Below, one piece after another: positions 46,922 to 56,344 of a stretch of 64,000 nt of DNA. The position numbers were made by a program, and so were the translations under genes. How positions within the stretch are numbered: position 1 is the first letter of the stretch; each line of letters opens with the position of its first letter. The stretch is from Patiria miniata (taxonomy: Eukaryota; Echinodermata; Asteroidea; Valvatida; Asterinidae): the NCBI RefSeq assembly GCF_015706575.1, contig NW_024037064.1, positions 14,857,606-14,921,605 of the forward strand, in the 5' to 3' direction. Under the pieces are notes generated by a model that saw nothing but the letters and a program-made list of their open reading frames with translations, was not told the origin of the DNA and ran no database searches.

Positions 46922-47344
46922 GGTGGCGGTGTACGGGCAGGGCTAGGAGCGGCAGAGGTTCACCGACGAGGCCTCGGATCAGATCCATCGGTGAGGAGGG
47001 CACGGCAGACGGGGTAGGGATGGCGCTGGCTGACATCCGCCGATGGACTTGGAAATGGTTGGATGCTTTCATGCCGGTGACAAACTCCTGCCCGCACACT
47101 GAGCCTGGTAGACCGTGATGAGGTCAACACTGGGGTGAAACTTCTTCTGGTGACGCTTCAGGGTTTGATTGTGAAAGAAGTTCTCGCGGCACACCAGGCA
47201 CGGCCACACTTTCGGAAGGGGGTACGGGAACACTTCCGTCATAGTCGAGAGAGTGGAGACGTCGGGAGAAGGCTGCCGGTGCAGCCGGGCCATGTGCCGC
47301 CGCAAGCCCGAAGTCGAGGAGAACGACTTCAAGCACGCGGCACA
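46922..47344 (-). pseudogene. C2H2 zinc-finger ORF, three fingers, cut by gap
   Basis: The minus strand reads CAACLKSFSSTSGLRRHMARLH and CLVCRENFFHNQTLKRHQKKFH, then after a one-base frame change a third unit with CGQEFVTGMKASNHFQVH. Fingers are C2H2 with 12-13-residue spacers. N-terminal finger sets like this occur in site-specific LINE proteins (R2-like or the module in LINEs A and B), and it sits just downstream of a U2 piece, so it is probably the first ORF of another U2-inserted LINE ('G') whose remainder is in or beyond the gap. A host zinc-finger gene remains possible. Confidence 0.55.
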
Positions 47345-47479
47345 GTCTGGCTGTCCGGCATGGGGGCGCCCTCACTCATGTTATGTCGCTCCGCGACAAG
47401 CATGGTATCCATGAGGTGTTGGGCGCAAAAGACAAAAGACTCCGACACGGGTATCCACAGGTATCCACATCAGATAAAG

Positions 47480-47496
47480 CTGAAAAGAACAGATAC
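47480..47496 (-). ncRNA. U2 snRNA piece, downstream side of insertion (copy 2)
   Basis: Minus strand GTATCTGTTCTTTTCAG, then CTTTATCTGATG, a worn version of U2 CTTAATATCTGAAACG. Beyond that the U2 match fades. Confidence 0.75.
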
Positions 47497-47840
47497 TTAT
47501 TTTTTATGGCCCCCCCCCCACAAGACCACAGGTGGGGGACCAGGCAGGCCAACCACGTCGGACCAAGCTAGTAGGGTTGCGAACCCTCCTGCCCGGGACA
47601 AAACAACATACAAAGGCGACTTCACGCCTACACATATAACACAAAAGGCGACTTCACGCCTAAACAAAGGCAACTTCATGCCTAAACCAGAATACCAATG
47701 CGAGGCAGCACACGGAAAACCGTCACCACTCAAGCCGGGGACCACTTCGGGGGAGGAGCCTTACAGTCTCAAGGCAAAGTGCAATGCCGAGTATGGACCA
47801 CCTCCTGATATTCCTGACCATGACTAAGACCAAAGTGCAA
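47497..47840 (-). mobile_element. 5'-truncated LINE 3' end inserted in U2 (copy 2)
   Basis: 344 bp lie between U2 nucleotide 29 and about 36. It ends in an A-rich tail. It has the 3' UTR words of LINEs C and E (GGGCAGG…GGTTCGCAACCC…CTAG) and three AGGCGACTTCACGCCT-type mini-hairpins (47618-47686). It is a short 3' remnant of the same LINE family. Confidence 0.75.
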
Positions 47841-47869
47841 TGATCTTAGCCAAAAGGCCGAGAAGCGAT
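47841..47869 (-). ncRNA. U2 snRNA 5' end remnant, 29 nt (copy 2)
   Basis: Minus strand ATCGCTTCTCGGCCTTTTGG then CTAAGATCA, a perfect match to animal U2 nucleotides 1-29. It ends at the same nucleotide as copy 1. Confidence 0.95.
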
Positions 47870-48620
47870 AACGATTAATATTAAAACAATAGCGCGGAAA
47901 GGGATTATTCGCCTTGAAATACTGTTTGCTATTGTTCTTCTTATTATTAATTTTTGCTTTTTTTGTTTCCTGGTGTGAAAAAGAAAAAGACTCCTGCGCG
48001 TCCACCGCAACTCAACGAAACCCGTGGAGAGAGAGAGATGAGCAAGAAATCTCCGGCTTTCTCAGATTAACAGAGACATATACATTCTTAAAAATATTTC
48101 TATCATGCATTTTCATACACCTCGATCATATTTAACCAAAAATCTTGTTGAAAAAATTAATCCAGACAAAAATGGGATCAATGCATCAGTGAGCGAGAGC
48201 GTCGGCACTAAATGCCGTACGTACGATGTACCGGGACAAGCATATCAATAGATGGCGCCCTTCAACACTCCCGGTCATCGCGCCTCGGCGTTTCCCATCT
48301 GGTATTTCTCAGGCCCTGCCAATGGGTCCCACATTAGGGGCGGGGAATACTTCAGTTGTTAGTAAGCTCCGTGGCCGAGTGGTAAGAGAGCACATGTAGA
48401 AAGTAATAGACCGTGGGTTTGAGTCCCAGCCTGCCGCTTTCCTTTAATTGCTTGGTTATTGTTTTGTTTTGTTATTTTTCACTTACTTATTTCCCTTTTT
48501 GTAATAATTACTATTTTATTTCATTGATTTATTGTTTATTTCGTCATGAAGTTATAAGAAGAAAAATTCGAAAGAAAAGAAAACATTCGTCATACCGTTT
48601 TCATTTGCGCTTATAATACT
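47870..48620 (-). promoter_or_regulatory. U2 gene 5' flank, copy 2
   Basis: Near-identical to 26884-27646, including the tRNA-like unit. This copy continues without a break toward the histone genes, so U2 and the quartet are natural neighbours. The 48621-49000 stretch is AT-rich with no gene seen. Confidence 0.65.
48366..48437 (+). repeat. tRNA-like unit in U2 flank, copy 2
   Basis: Same as at 27396-27467 with GGGTTTGAGTCCC as B box. Acceptor pairing is absent here too. Confidence 0.6.
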
Positions 48621-49004
48621 TATGTATCAATATCAATGCGGTCCCGCGGGGAGTTAATTGAAGAGTGAAAGAAAGAAAACAAACAAACGGGAAACAAATG
48701 TCAACGCACCATTATTTGGCCATTTTTGTAACCTTTGGTGAATAAGTCATTCACATACTACATGAGGCAACATTTAAGACAATACATATACATACATGTA
48801 TGGCTAATGTACTCGGCCGGCCGGTCACATACGCAGTGCGTAAAATTTTGCATAATGCTTAAGTTAAAGGACACAGTGGGAATTTTATCTGGAACAGTGT
48901 TCTATTGTTTATTAACAAATTAAAGAAATTTATTTCGGCTATGAGTGAAGGTAGAGGTGGAGTTAGACAGGCAGCGACAAATCTCTTTTTTTGAAGGCTG
49001 TGGT

Positions 49005-49020
49005 GGCTCTGAAAAGAGCC
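49005..49020 (-). promoter_or_regulatory. H2A mRNA 3' stem-loop
   Basis: Minus strand GGCTCTTTTCAGAGCC followed by ACCA: the canonical replication-dependent histone 3' processing hairpin bound by SLBP. A purine-rich downstream element (AAAAAAGAG) follows. Confidence 0.95.
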
Positions 49021-49055
49021 TTTTGGGTTTGTGGATGCAAAGTAAGTTCTTTTCT

Positions 49056-49431
49056 TTACTTTGACACTTTGGCGGTCTTCTTGGGCAGAAGAACTTGCTG
49101 GATGTTGGAAGGACACCACCCTGCGCGATGGTAACTCCGCTCATCAACTTGTTCAACTCCTCGTCGTTGCGTATAGCAAGCTGCAGATGGCGGGGATTAA
49201 TTCTCGTCTTCTTGTTGTCTCGTGCAGCGTTTCCGGCCAGTTCCAAGATCTCCGCGGTAAGGTACTCCATCACTGCCGCAAGGTAGACTGGTGCACCGGC
49301 ACCGACACGCTGGGCGTAGTTGCCCTTGCGCAGAAATCTGTGAACACGACCCACGGGGACTGGAGTCCCGCCCTGGAGGACCTGCTCTTGGCCTTGCTTC
49401 TTGCTTTGCCGCTCTTTCCTCGTCCAGTCAT
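49056..49431 (-). pseudogene. histone H2A, two single-base deletions
   Basis: ATG at 49431 opens [20 protein letters not shown]; the frame slips by one base within AGLQ-FPVGR (CAGTCCCC for CAGTTCCCC) and again at VLP-NIQ (TTCCAAC for TTCCCAAC), and ends in TAA at 49056. 376 nt is two short of 126 codons. The fold helices and acidic-patch NDEEL are present. Both losses are in short homopolymers, so assembly error is as likely as decay. Four or so substitutions (NPRHL for IPRHL, NKLM) are unusual. It packages DNA with H2B in the nucleosome. Confidence 0.85.
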
Positions 49432-49514
49432 CTTGACAGTAGAGTGACAGAAGATGAATGTACTCTGCAGTAAAGGTGGTGTGTGAATGAACCCACTTGG
49501 AAAACACGACACTA

Positions 49515-49537
49515 GTTATAGCGTTCTGGTGAATTGG
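49515..49537 (-). promoter_or_regulatory. H2A core promoter: CCAAT box and TATA-like box
   Basis: Minus strand AGCCAATTC (near 49531-49539) then CTATAAC (near 49514-49520), about 85 bp upstream of the start codon. A second CCAAT-type word on the opposite strand lies near 49551. Confidence 0.5.
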
Positions 49538-49539
49538 CT

Positions 49540-50178
49540 GAAGCATGCCAAGTAGCCAATCACGCTACACGGGCGTGCACGTCGCACGGTTGGGTGCACC
49601 GCATCCATTTTGGACGCGGGGGACGAGGGAAAAAATTACAACTGTGTCATCGTCGTTCAAAGTAATGCAATCACTAGATAAAACACAGAAACATGCAACA
49701 TTCATACCTCCATTTTAAGACGTTTTATTGTTAATCCGCCGAAGAAGTCCCATGATCTTTCGACCAGCCTCCGCACAATGGCAGTGATTCGTTGCTCTCA
49801 CGCGGCGGTTAAAACTGGCCTCGGTTTCTTGCTAGATATTTGTAACATGTGTGACATCCCACAGACGAAATCCTAATTTATTTTAATAGTAACCCACTCA
49901 ACAAAATGCAAGCACTCGTCCGGAGATTGAAAGAAATGAGCAATTGACAAAGGCTGTGGCATAAATTAAATTATGTGTTTACAAAGACGACAAGACTCAG
50001 GGATTAACTTTAATCGCATTACCTCCCCTCGCCTCACGAAGGGTAAAAGAATTTTTAAAAAAAGAGAGAGAGTGAAAGGGACACAACAGAATAAAAAAAA
50101 GGTTAGTCGTAAAACCTAAGAAATGGGCTGATCGGGCGAACTGAGCTGACTGGCAAATCTCTTTTTGGAAACTGTGTT
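49540..50178. other. H2A-H2B spacer
   Basis: Intergenic; no exon or RNA gene seen. The part next to H2B is purine-rich (GAGAGAGAGTGAAAGG). Confidence 0.5.
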
Positions 50179-50194
50179 GGCTCTGAAAAGAGCC
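50179..50194 (-). promoter_or_regulatory. H2B mRNA 3' stem-loop
   Basis: Minus strand GGCTCTTTTCAGAGCC, the canonical histone hairpin, about 30 nt after the H2B stop. Confidence 0.95.
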
Positions 50195-50220
50195 GTTTGG
50201 TTTTGAAGCCTTCAAAATTT

Positions 50221-50588
50221 CTATTTTGAAGTCGTGTACTTGGTGACGGCCTTGGTGCCTTCGCTGACTGCATGCTTAGCAAGCTCCCGGGAAGAAGTAG
50301 GCGTACTGCTGTCTGCAATTCACGGCTTGTGATGGTGGACTTCTTGTCGTAGAGAGCGAGGCGAGAAGATTCGCTGGCGATGCGCTCAAACACGTCGTTG
50401 ACAAAGCTGTTCATGATGCTCATTGCCTTGCTCAAGATTCCGTTGTCCGGGTGCACTTGTTTCATCACTTTGTAGATGTAGATGCCGTAGCTCTCCTTGC
50501 GACGCCGGTGCCTCTTTTTGTTTGCGCTTACCGGACCCTTAGTATTTCCGGCCTTCTTCTGACCTTTTCCGCTAACTTTGGGAGCCAT
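50221..50588 (-). pseudogene. histone H2B, one single-base deletion
   Basis: ATG at 50588 reads [38 protein letters not shown] and SREIQ/SRELQ-type wording through TAVRLLLPG; one G is then missing (CCGGGAGC for CCGGGGAGC), and the remaining codons in the other frame reach a TAG at 50221. Length plus one base is 123 codons, the expected H2B size. The N-tail resembles sea-star H2B. It pairs with H2A in nucleosomes. Confidence 0.85.
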
Positions 50589-50649
50589 ATTGGAGGACTT
50601 GGAATGTATCGGATCGTGCGATCGAAGGAAAGACCAGCACGTCTTGGCC

Positions 50650-50661
50650 GGCTTTTATTGT
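50650..50661 (-). promoter_or_regulatory. H2B TATA-like box
   Basis: Minus strand AATAAAAG about 65 bp upstream of the start codon; a CCAAT-type ATTGGTGG lies 30 bp further up. A copy of this flank survives at 27706-27870. Confidence 0.45.
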
Positions 50662-50769
50662 GTACAGCTTGGATTCTGACCACCAATGCATCGTCCACTT
50701 TCCCGCCAGTGACCGCTTACCCATGCGTGAAGAAAGCGGTATGCGTGCATAGTTATACAATGCACGCAC

Positions 50770-51256
50770 GGCACGACCCCCCCCCCCCTCCCCGGCAAGG
50801 GTATTTTTAGCCTTTTTCTCAGACTGACACGTGTATAAGTGTCCTTCTTAAATATTATTGTCTACTGAATTTCTGGGAAATAATAAAGTCATCTCCAGCG
50901 GAGGGCGAATTAATATGTCATAGTGCACCAATACTTCTTTAAATGTTGTTTCCCCCTTATGCACCATCCATTTATAATGAATCATACAATGTAGCGCAAA
51001 ACCGACGAAAATAAGAGAACGAGTACCTGTAATTGTCAATACAGATAGGAAATATATATCATTATTACCATGCCAATAACAATTCAATTTTGCCTGGAAC
51101 ACGTTTCGGATGAGGCATACGTATAGGGACCCAAAAAGTGGAATGTATTTGGACAGAATATCAACAATAATAATTGGGGAAAACATCAACGGCCCTTTAT
51201 TCTTTATTTGAAGGAAAACTCAGGGATTGGCCTTAATCTCTCTTTGAAGAAGTAGT
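50770..51256. other. H2B-H3 spacer
   Basis: Intergenic; C-tract near 50777-50793, otherwise AT-rich. No gene seen. Confidence 0.5.
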
Positions 51257-51272
51257 GGCTCCGAAAAGAGCC
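51257..51272 (-). promoter_or_regulatory. H3 mRNA 3' stem-loop
   Basis: Minus strand GGCTCTTTTCGGAGCC, the histone hairpin with one G-U pair, followed by a purine-rich CTTCTTCAAAGAGAG element. Confidence 0.93.
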
Positions 51273-51306
51273 GTTAGTTTTATTTCTTTTTGCGCACACA
51301 ACGTGC

Positions 51307-51716
51307 TCAAGCTCGTTCACCCCGAATTCGGCGGGCCAACTGGATGTCCTTGGGCATGATGGTGACCCTCTTGGCGTGAATGGCGCACAGGTTGGTGTCT
51401 TCGAAGAGGCCGACGAGGTAAGCTTCGCTCGCTTCTTGCAATGCCATGACGGCAGAACTCTGGAATCGCAGTTCAGTTTTGAAATCCTGTGCAATTTCAC
51501 GCACAAGTCTCTGGAATGGCAGCTTTCGGATCAGCAGTTCGGTGCTCTTCTGGTAGCGGCGAATCTCACGGAGGGCGACTTTTCCCGGTCGGTACCGATG
51601 GGGTTTCTTGACACCGCCAGTCGCCGGTGCGCTCTTGCGGGCCGCCTTGGTGGCCAACTGCTTCCTGGGGGCTTTCCCCCGGTGCTCTTTCTTGCCGTCT
51701 GCTTGGTGCGTGCCAT
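51307..51716 (-). pseudogene. histone H3, one single-base deletion
   Basis: ATG at 51716 reads [15 protein letters not shown], then one G is missing (AAAGCCCCC for AAAGGCCCCC) and the other frame continues [14 protein letters not shown] to RRIRGERA and TGA at 51307. 410 nt plus one is 137 codons, the exact H3 size. Sequence is otherwise canonical with Ser at position 96 (QEASEAYL). It forms tetramers with H4. Confidence 0.9.
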
Positions 51717-52364
51717 GGTCAAGGGTATGGTTTGATTAACGGTGATCACAACTGAGTGCAGATTGAGCGAACGGACCCCGCCTCTTAAGGCCGGCGCATA
51801 GCATCCTAGGTTGGAAGCCTAACAATGGGCTGTCTTCCGATTGGGTGCTCCAGGGGCCAAGCGGAGACGCTTCAGTTATCACGATTTCCGTACATTGAAA
51901 AAGTATAGACGTTAAATTTCAATCGAAAATGCTGCTTTTCCGAGCCTATAGTATTATGAGCCCTCGGCAACAGAATCCATTTGGGATCGTTGTGACTTCA
52001 ATATTTCTCCCACCCCCTACTTGGATTAATTGAACCCCAATAAACACCCCCTCCCCGACCCCCAAAAAGAAAAGTGACAAACATACGGATTTCCCTGGCT
52101 GCTGTTTATGTTTGTTTTGTAATAAAGACAATAATCACACACACCCATTCGCGAACAAAATGTCACGGATCCCTCTATACGTTCCCCGCTATATCCTGAG
52201 ACGAGCACCCAGTAATTATTACTTAATCGACTTTGAAAAAAATGGAGACCAGACATGTTTTACAGTGAAAATAGGGAGGGGAAAAGCAACACTAAGAACA
52301 CACATGACAAGGACAAGAGAAATCGAGTAAAATCAAGATTCAATTTCTTTTTTGAAATAGTGGT
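51717..52364. other. H3-H4 spacer
   Basis: Intergenic. A CCTTAAGA word about 70 bp above the H3 start may serve as its TATA box. No gene seen. Confidence 0.45.
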
Positions 52365-52380
52365 GGCTCTGAAAAGAGCC
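52365..52380 (-). promoter_or_regulatory. H4 mRNA 3' stem-loop
   Basis: Minus strand GGCTCTTTTCAGAGCC, canonical, followed by ACCAC and AAAAAAGAAA. Confidence 0.95.
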
Positions 52381-52407
52381 GTTCGGTTTGATTTTTGGAT
52401 ATAGTGT

Positions 52408-52731
<324 letters not shown>

Positions 52732-52780
52732 TCAGTCGGTTGTAGATGATTCAATGGCCATCGCGGCCCCGGCGAGGCAA

Positions 52781-52786
52781 CTTATA
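52781..52786 (-). promoter_or_regulatory. H4 TATA box
   Basis: Minus strand TATAAG in CCTATAAGTTG, about 65 bp above the H4 start codon, the same spacing as in H2B. Confidence 0.6.
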
Positions 52787-52789
52787 GGA

Positions 52790-53218
52790 CATGTGCAGAC
52801 GCGATATGAGCATGGGAAGCCATCAACTGTTACGGCGCCCTCTGGCGACCAATCGTGGCAGGAGCACAAATCCTGGGAAACAAACAAATCAGAAGCAAAA
52901 CAAGGGGGAAAGGGATAACAAATAAGAAAAGGAAGAAGATGCCTAGAAACATATTGCAACGAGACTCAAACAATAAATGTATAACCAGACACAGAGGGGT
53001 CGTGGCCAAGCCTTTTTTTATTTTTTTTTATTTTTACACCTTGAACGGAAATCAATGGAAACACCAACATCATAATTTAACAAGACTTTACACACTTACC
53101 AATATTTACCGTAATTCAATGTGAAAGCCCTGTCACCAAAACGTCAAAAGAAAACGAACTTTTAACGACGGGGCACCGTAGTCAGAACCTGTTTTTGTAT
53201 TAATTGATGTTCCCCGAA
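52790..53218. other. H4-U2 spacer
   Basis: Intergenic with a T-rich run near 53015-53035. No gene seen. Confidence 0.45.
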
Positions 53219-53375
53219 GGGAGTGGGCCGAATCCCGGATGTACTGCTATACCGGGCCAACCCGTGGCCGGGACGAGGCAAGCCTCTATTCCACGGCCCA
53301 AATCCAAAAATCAGTTTAATATACTGGCTGTTCAATGAACAGCGTTTCAGATATTAAGCTGAAAAGAACAGATAC
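53219..53375 (-). ncRNA. U2 snRNA 3' part, nucleotides about 36 to the end
   Basis: Minus strand from 53375: GTATCTGTTCTTTTCAGC, then TTAATATCTGAAACG (stem-loop II), TATATTAAACTG, the Sm site ATTTTTGG, GTGGAATAG, AGGCTTGCCTCGTCC, and the last loop CCGGTATAGCAGTACATCCGG, ending near CCCACTCCC. With the 29 nt plus about 6 missing at the insertion, length fits animal U2 (about 190 nt). U2 pairs with the intron branch site; here its first 35 nt are cut away by LINE C. Confidence 0.9.
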
Positions 53376-53589
53376 TATTTTTTTGGTTTCGGGATCCTCC
53401 TAAAGAAGATCCCAGGATAGGGTAGTCACACTACACCTTAGTTAGTGAGGCTACGAGCCTCCCTACCCTTTTACCTACTATCAAGAACAAACAGACACTT
53501 GACAAAGACAAGACATGCAGTCTGTGTAGCCACGCTACCCACGCATTACCATGGTAGGGTACGACCCTAACTGAGTGACAGGAAAAAAT

Positions 53590-53920
53590 ACAAACAGAAA
53601 ACTATACCCTGAAACTTCCGGACGCAACAACGCTCATGCGAGCAAACATACACTAAAAAGGACCTAAAGGGTCCTAACCAACAGAGCGAAAACGCTCACA
53701 GGTCCGACCTAAGGAACCGAAACGGTCCTCAAACAACAAAAGCCAGCAAAAAGCCAAGCTTAGTAAAAAAAGGCCTAAGGGGCCCCAAAACCAGGAGCAA
53801 AAGAACTCCCACAAAAAGGGGACCTAAAGGGTCCCAAAAAACAAGGAGCAAAAGGCTCCCACAAAAAAGGACCTAAGGGGCCCGAGATAAACAAGGAGCG
53901 AAAGTCTTAAGGCTGTAATA
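53590..53920 (-). promoter_or_regulatory. LINE C 3' UTR: run of mini-hairpins
   Basis: At least eight 5-7-bp stems with 3-5-nt loops: GGACCTAAAGGGTCC, GAGCGAAAACGCTC, GGGACCTAAAGGGTCCC, GGAGCAAAAGGCTCC and GGCCTAAGGGGCC types, joined by A/C-rich linkers. Stem sequences vary and pairing is kept. Confidence 0.75.
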
Positions 53921-53933
53921 GTGCAAAAAAAAA

Positions 53934-54467
53934 TCACAACCTAAAGACAAGTTGGTCGTCTCTGATGACACATACCGCTCCCCGCACGCACCAGATGGTA
54001 CGGAACTTGGCCCGGTCCAGCCGGACAAAGTCTAAACGAATGCGGTTCTTGACCGCAGCCTTGACACGGTTAAGCACGTGGTCGGCATCCGGCCGTGAGC
54101 CATCATACAATGTCTCACAGCGCGAACACCAAACCAACCACTTCACCGTGCTAATCAAATACCAGACCAGAAGAGAGTCTGGCCTGGTCTCTAGCCCTGA
54201 CCCATACAAAACGCAGGAGCGGGTCAGGGAAAAATAGCGGGCCAGGGCTTTACCACCAATGTGTTCGACCCATGCCCACAAAATGTAAACAAAAGGGCAG
54301 TCCCAGAAAACGTGGCACAGTGACTCGGGAGCGGCACAGCCAACCCGAGGACACTGGCCGTCACCAATGCCCCAATGGCCTAAACGTTGGGAAGTTTTCA
54401 AGGCCCCCCATATCACCCTCCAATTCAAGTCGCGCAAGCGGTTACTCAAATTGGAGGAGTGACACAA
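53934..54467 (-). CDS. LINE C ORF2 C-terminal domain
   Basis: 177 codons reading LRDLNWRVIWGALKTSQRL, then CPRVGCAAPESLCHVFWDC (zinc-binding C-C-H-C) and VLNRVKAAVKNRIRLDFVRLD, ending VIRDDQLVFRL. It is equivalent to the tail of LINE E. A frame change separates it from the RT. Confidence 0.8.
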   Translation of the reverse strand: MCHSSNLSNRLRDLNWRVIWGALKTSQRLGHWGIGDGQCPRVGCAAPESLCHVFWDCPFVYILWAWVEHIGGKALARYFSLTRSCVLYGSGLETRPDSLLVWYLISTVKWLVWCSRCETLYDGSRPDADHVLNRVKAAVKNRIRLDFVRLDRAKFRTIWCVRGAVCVIRDDQLVFRL

Positions 54468-55636
54468 TTTACAACGGGGCCAAGAAAAACAAAGGAGTTA
54501 AAATCAAGGTGTTGACCAGCCAGCACCTTGCCTAAAAGAGAGAGCATCCTCCCTTTCCACATGTCCAAAGTGGACTGCAAATTGGGGATCCGCTCTCTCC
54601 AATTCATAGGGCCCATGTCCCCACCACCAACCCAGACACCGTTGATTTTAATCGGGTCTCTGGTCCACTGGATAGGGTCCTCTTCGGGAAGGCAGTCTGG
54701 CCATGAGCCAAAAACCAAGCCTTTCGACTTGGCAAAGTTAAGGCGAGACCCGCTCGCACGAGAAAATGCATCAATGATGCCAAACAACCGCCTCACCGAT
54801 CTGAAATCCCGAACTATGCAGGTTGTATCGTCTGCGTACTGCAGAACCCTGCATTCGAGGCCACTGGCCCCAGGGATTGTCAGGCCGGCAAGACGGCTAT
54901 CTTTAATAACGGTCTGAGCAAAAGGCTCGATAAAAAGCACGTATAAAAGAGGGGAGAGGGGGCAACCCTGCCTCACTCCCCTCGTGATTAAAAAGGGTTC
55001 TGAAAGAGAACCATTAGTTAAAACGGCACTGGATATGTTTGTGTACAACAGCTCTATCCAGTGCCGAAAATTAGGTCCAAAACCAAAACGGTCAAGGACC
55101 TTAAAAAGAAAATCCCAATTGACCCTGTCAAAGACCTTCTGCTGGTCTAGGGAAATAACAAGGCAGTCAAGGTTCTTCCCATCCACGAATGCTACCAGAT
55201 CCCGAAGGAGTCTGATATTATCATGGATGGACCTCCCCTTGACGCCACAAGTTTGAAACTGACCGACAATGTCGGGCAACACCCGACCAATGCGGAGGCA
55301 CAAGGCCTTCGACAGGATCTTGTAGTCAACATTGAGAAGGGATATAGCACGCTTGTTCCTAGGATCAAGCGGATCCCCACCCTTCTCTAAAAGTGTGATG
55401 ATTCCCAATCGCTGGGAATCACCTAGACTATTTAAAGAAAAGGCACAACGAAAGACCCCGAGAAGGTCGGGACCGATCAAATCCCAGAACTTCACGTAGA
55501 ATTCCTTGGGCAGGCCGTCCCCACCAGGAGCCACATCGAGCTCAGGCAGCCCAAGTGGGCTGTCCAAGTCAATGCGGCTCGCTTCGTCCAAAACATTGGA
55601 CAGAGAGTAGTATATACAGAGCATCTCGACCCCCAA
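54446..55636 (-). CDS. LINE C ORF2: reverse transcriptase (partial)
   Basis: One open frame of 396 codons reads DGLPKEFYVKFWDLI, KRAISLLNVDYKILSKAL, FQTCGVKGRSIHDN, VISLDQQKVFDRVNWDF (palm A), [18 protein letters not shown] (palm B) and QYADDTTCIV (catalytic YADD intact), then SRASGSRLNFAKSKGL. All palm motifs are present. The N-terminal endonuclease and ORF1 are gone. The frame changes near its left end to the tail frame. Confidence 0.85.
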   Translation of the reverse strand: MGVEMLCIYYSLSNVLDEASRIDLDSPLGLPELDVAPGGDGLPKEFYVKFWDLIGPDLLGVFRCAFSLNSLGDSQRLGIITLLEKGGDPLDPRNKRAISLLNVDYKILSKALCLRIGRVLPDIVGQFQTCGVKGRSIHDNIRLLRDLVAFVDGKNLDCLVISLDQQKVFDRVNWDFLFKVLDRFGFGPNFRHWIELLYTNISSAVLTNGSLSEPFLITRGVRQGCPLSPLLYVLFIEPFAQTVIKDSRLAGLTIPGASGLECRVLQYADDTTCIVRDFRSVRRLFGIIDAFSRASGSRLNFAKSKGLVFGSWPDCLPEEDPIQWTRDPIKINGVWVGGGDMGPMNWRERIPNLQSTLDMWKGRMLSLLGKVLAGQHLDFNSFVFLGPVVNCVTPPI

Positions 55637-55640
55637 TGAG

Positions 55641-55862
55641 GTGGCATCGAGGTGAGGCGTGAGGCGGGATGGTGAGGCGGGTGAGGCGGGATGAGGCGGG
55701 ATGAGGCGGGTGAGGCGGGATGGTGAGGCGGGTGAGGCGGGATGAGGTGGTAGTAAGGTGGAGGTGGTAGTGAGGTGGAGGTGGTAGTGAGGTGGAGGTG
55801 GTAGTGAGGTGGAGGTGGTACTGAGGTGGAGGTGGTAGTGAGGTGGAGGTAGTAGTGAGGTG
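55641..55862. repeat. GAGGCGGGATG and GAGGTGGAGGTGGTAGT minisatellites
   Basis: Two adjoining G-rich arrays, the first of 9-14-bp words, the second of about 17-18-bp words with about six copies, then a T run. They abut the truncated 5' end of LINE C. Confidence 0.9.
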
Positions 55863-55924
55863 GATTTTTTTTTTTTTTTTTCCTTTAAATTTGATTGTAA
55901 TATTATTTAGATTTTAAGATGTCT

Positions 55925-56180
55925 TAGCTTACGGCGCCACTTTAGTGGTGACAGTGAGCTCACGCTAGTGAACCCGAACGGAGTGGGTAGAGGCGTAAGC
56001 CTCTAGACTTGTGTACGAGCGACGAAGTCGCGAGCAGGCCTCCATTACGGAGCCACGTTAGTGGCGACATTGGCTTTACGCTAGTAACCCGAACGGAGAG
56101 GAACTGTAACGTAAGTCTCGATACTTGTCTCGAGACTCGTGTGAGAGCGATGTAGTCGCGAGCACGGCTCTAAGGCCCTG
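55925..56180. repeat. tandem pair of hairpin-bearing units of about 120 bp
   Basis: Two related units each hold small stem-loops (GCCACTTTAGTGG type, GAGGCGTAAGCCTC, GCGACGAAGTCGC) followed by CCCGAACGGAG. This resembles the mini-hairpin style of the LINE UTRs, but no LINE coding sequence adjoins. 56181-56344 is AT-rich with no gene. Confidence 0.6.
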
Positions 56181-56344
56181 GTTTCCTGAGTACCCTACGA
56201 CTATCTGCTTTTTTTCCTTTTCTTTTTTTTAATTTTCAAGACCAGTTGTAAAAAAATGTTAAATTTAATTCGTTATTTAGTATTAAATTAAAACGTTGTG
56301 TAGTATATACATGTAGATAGGCCTACACTACCAATACGCGAGCC

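Larger units (their letters stand above)
53376..55640 (-). mobile_element. Tx1-clade-like LINE 'C' in U2, 5'-truncated
   Basis: Minus strand: reverse transcriptase (55636-54446), C-terminal tail (54467-53934), 3' UTR (53933-53376) with hairpins and an A-rich end placed directly on U2 GTATCTG. The 5' side ends in GAGGCGGGATG repeats. It is the best-preserved RT of the window. Confidence 0.85.

Noticed and set aside
46329..47099. Long open frames through the N stretch
   Set aside because: They exist only because Ns contain no stop codons.
48366..48437. A functional tRNA gene beside U2 (also at 27396)
   Set aside because: A and B boxes are good, but the acceptor strands do not pair and no anticodon stem forms. 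Listed as tRNA-like only.
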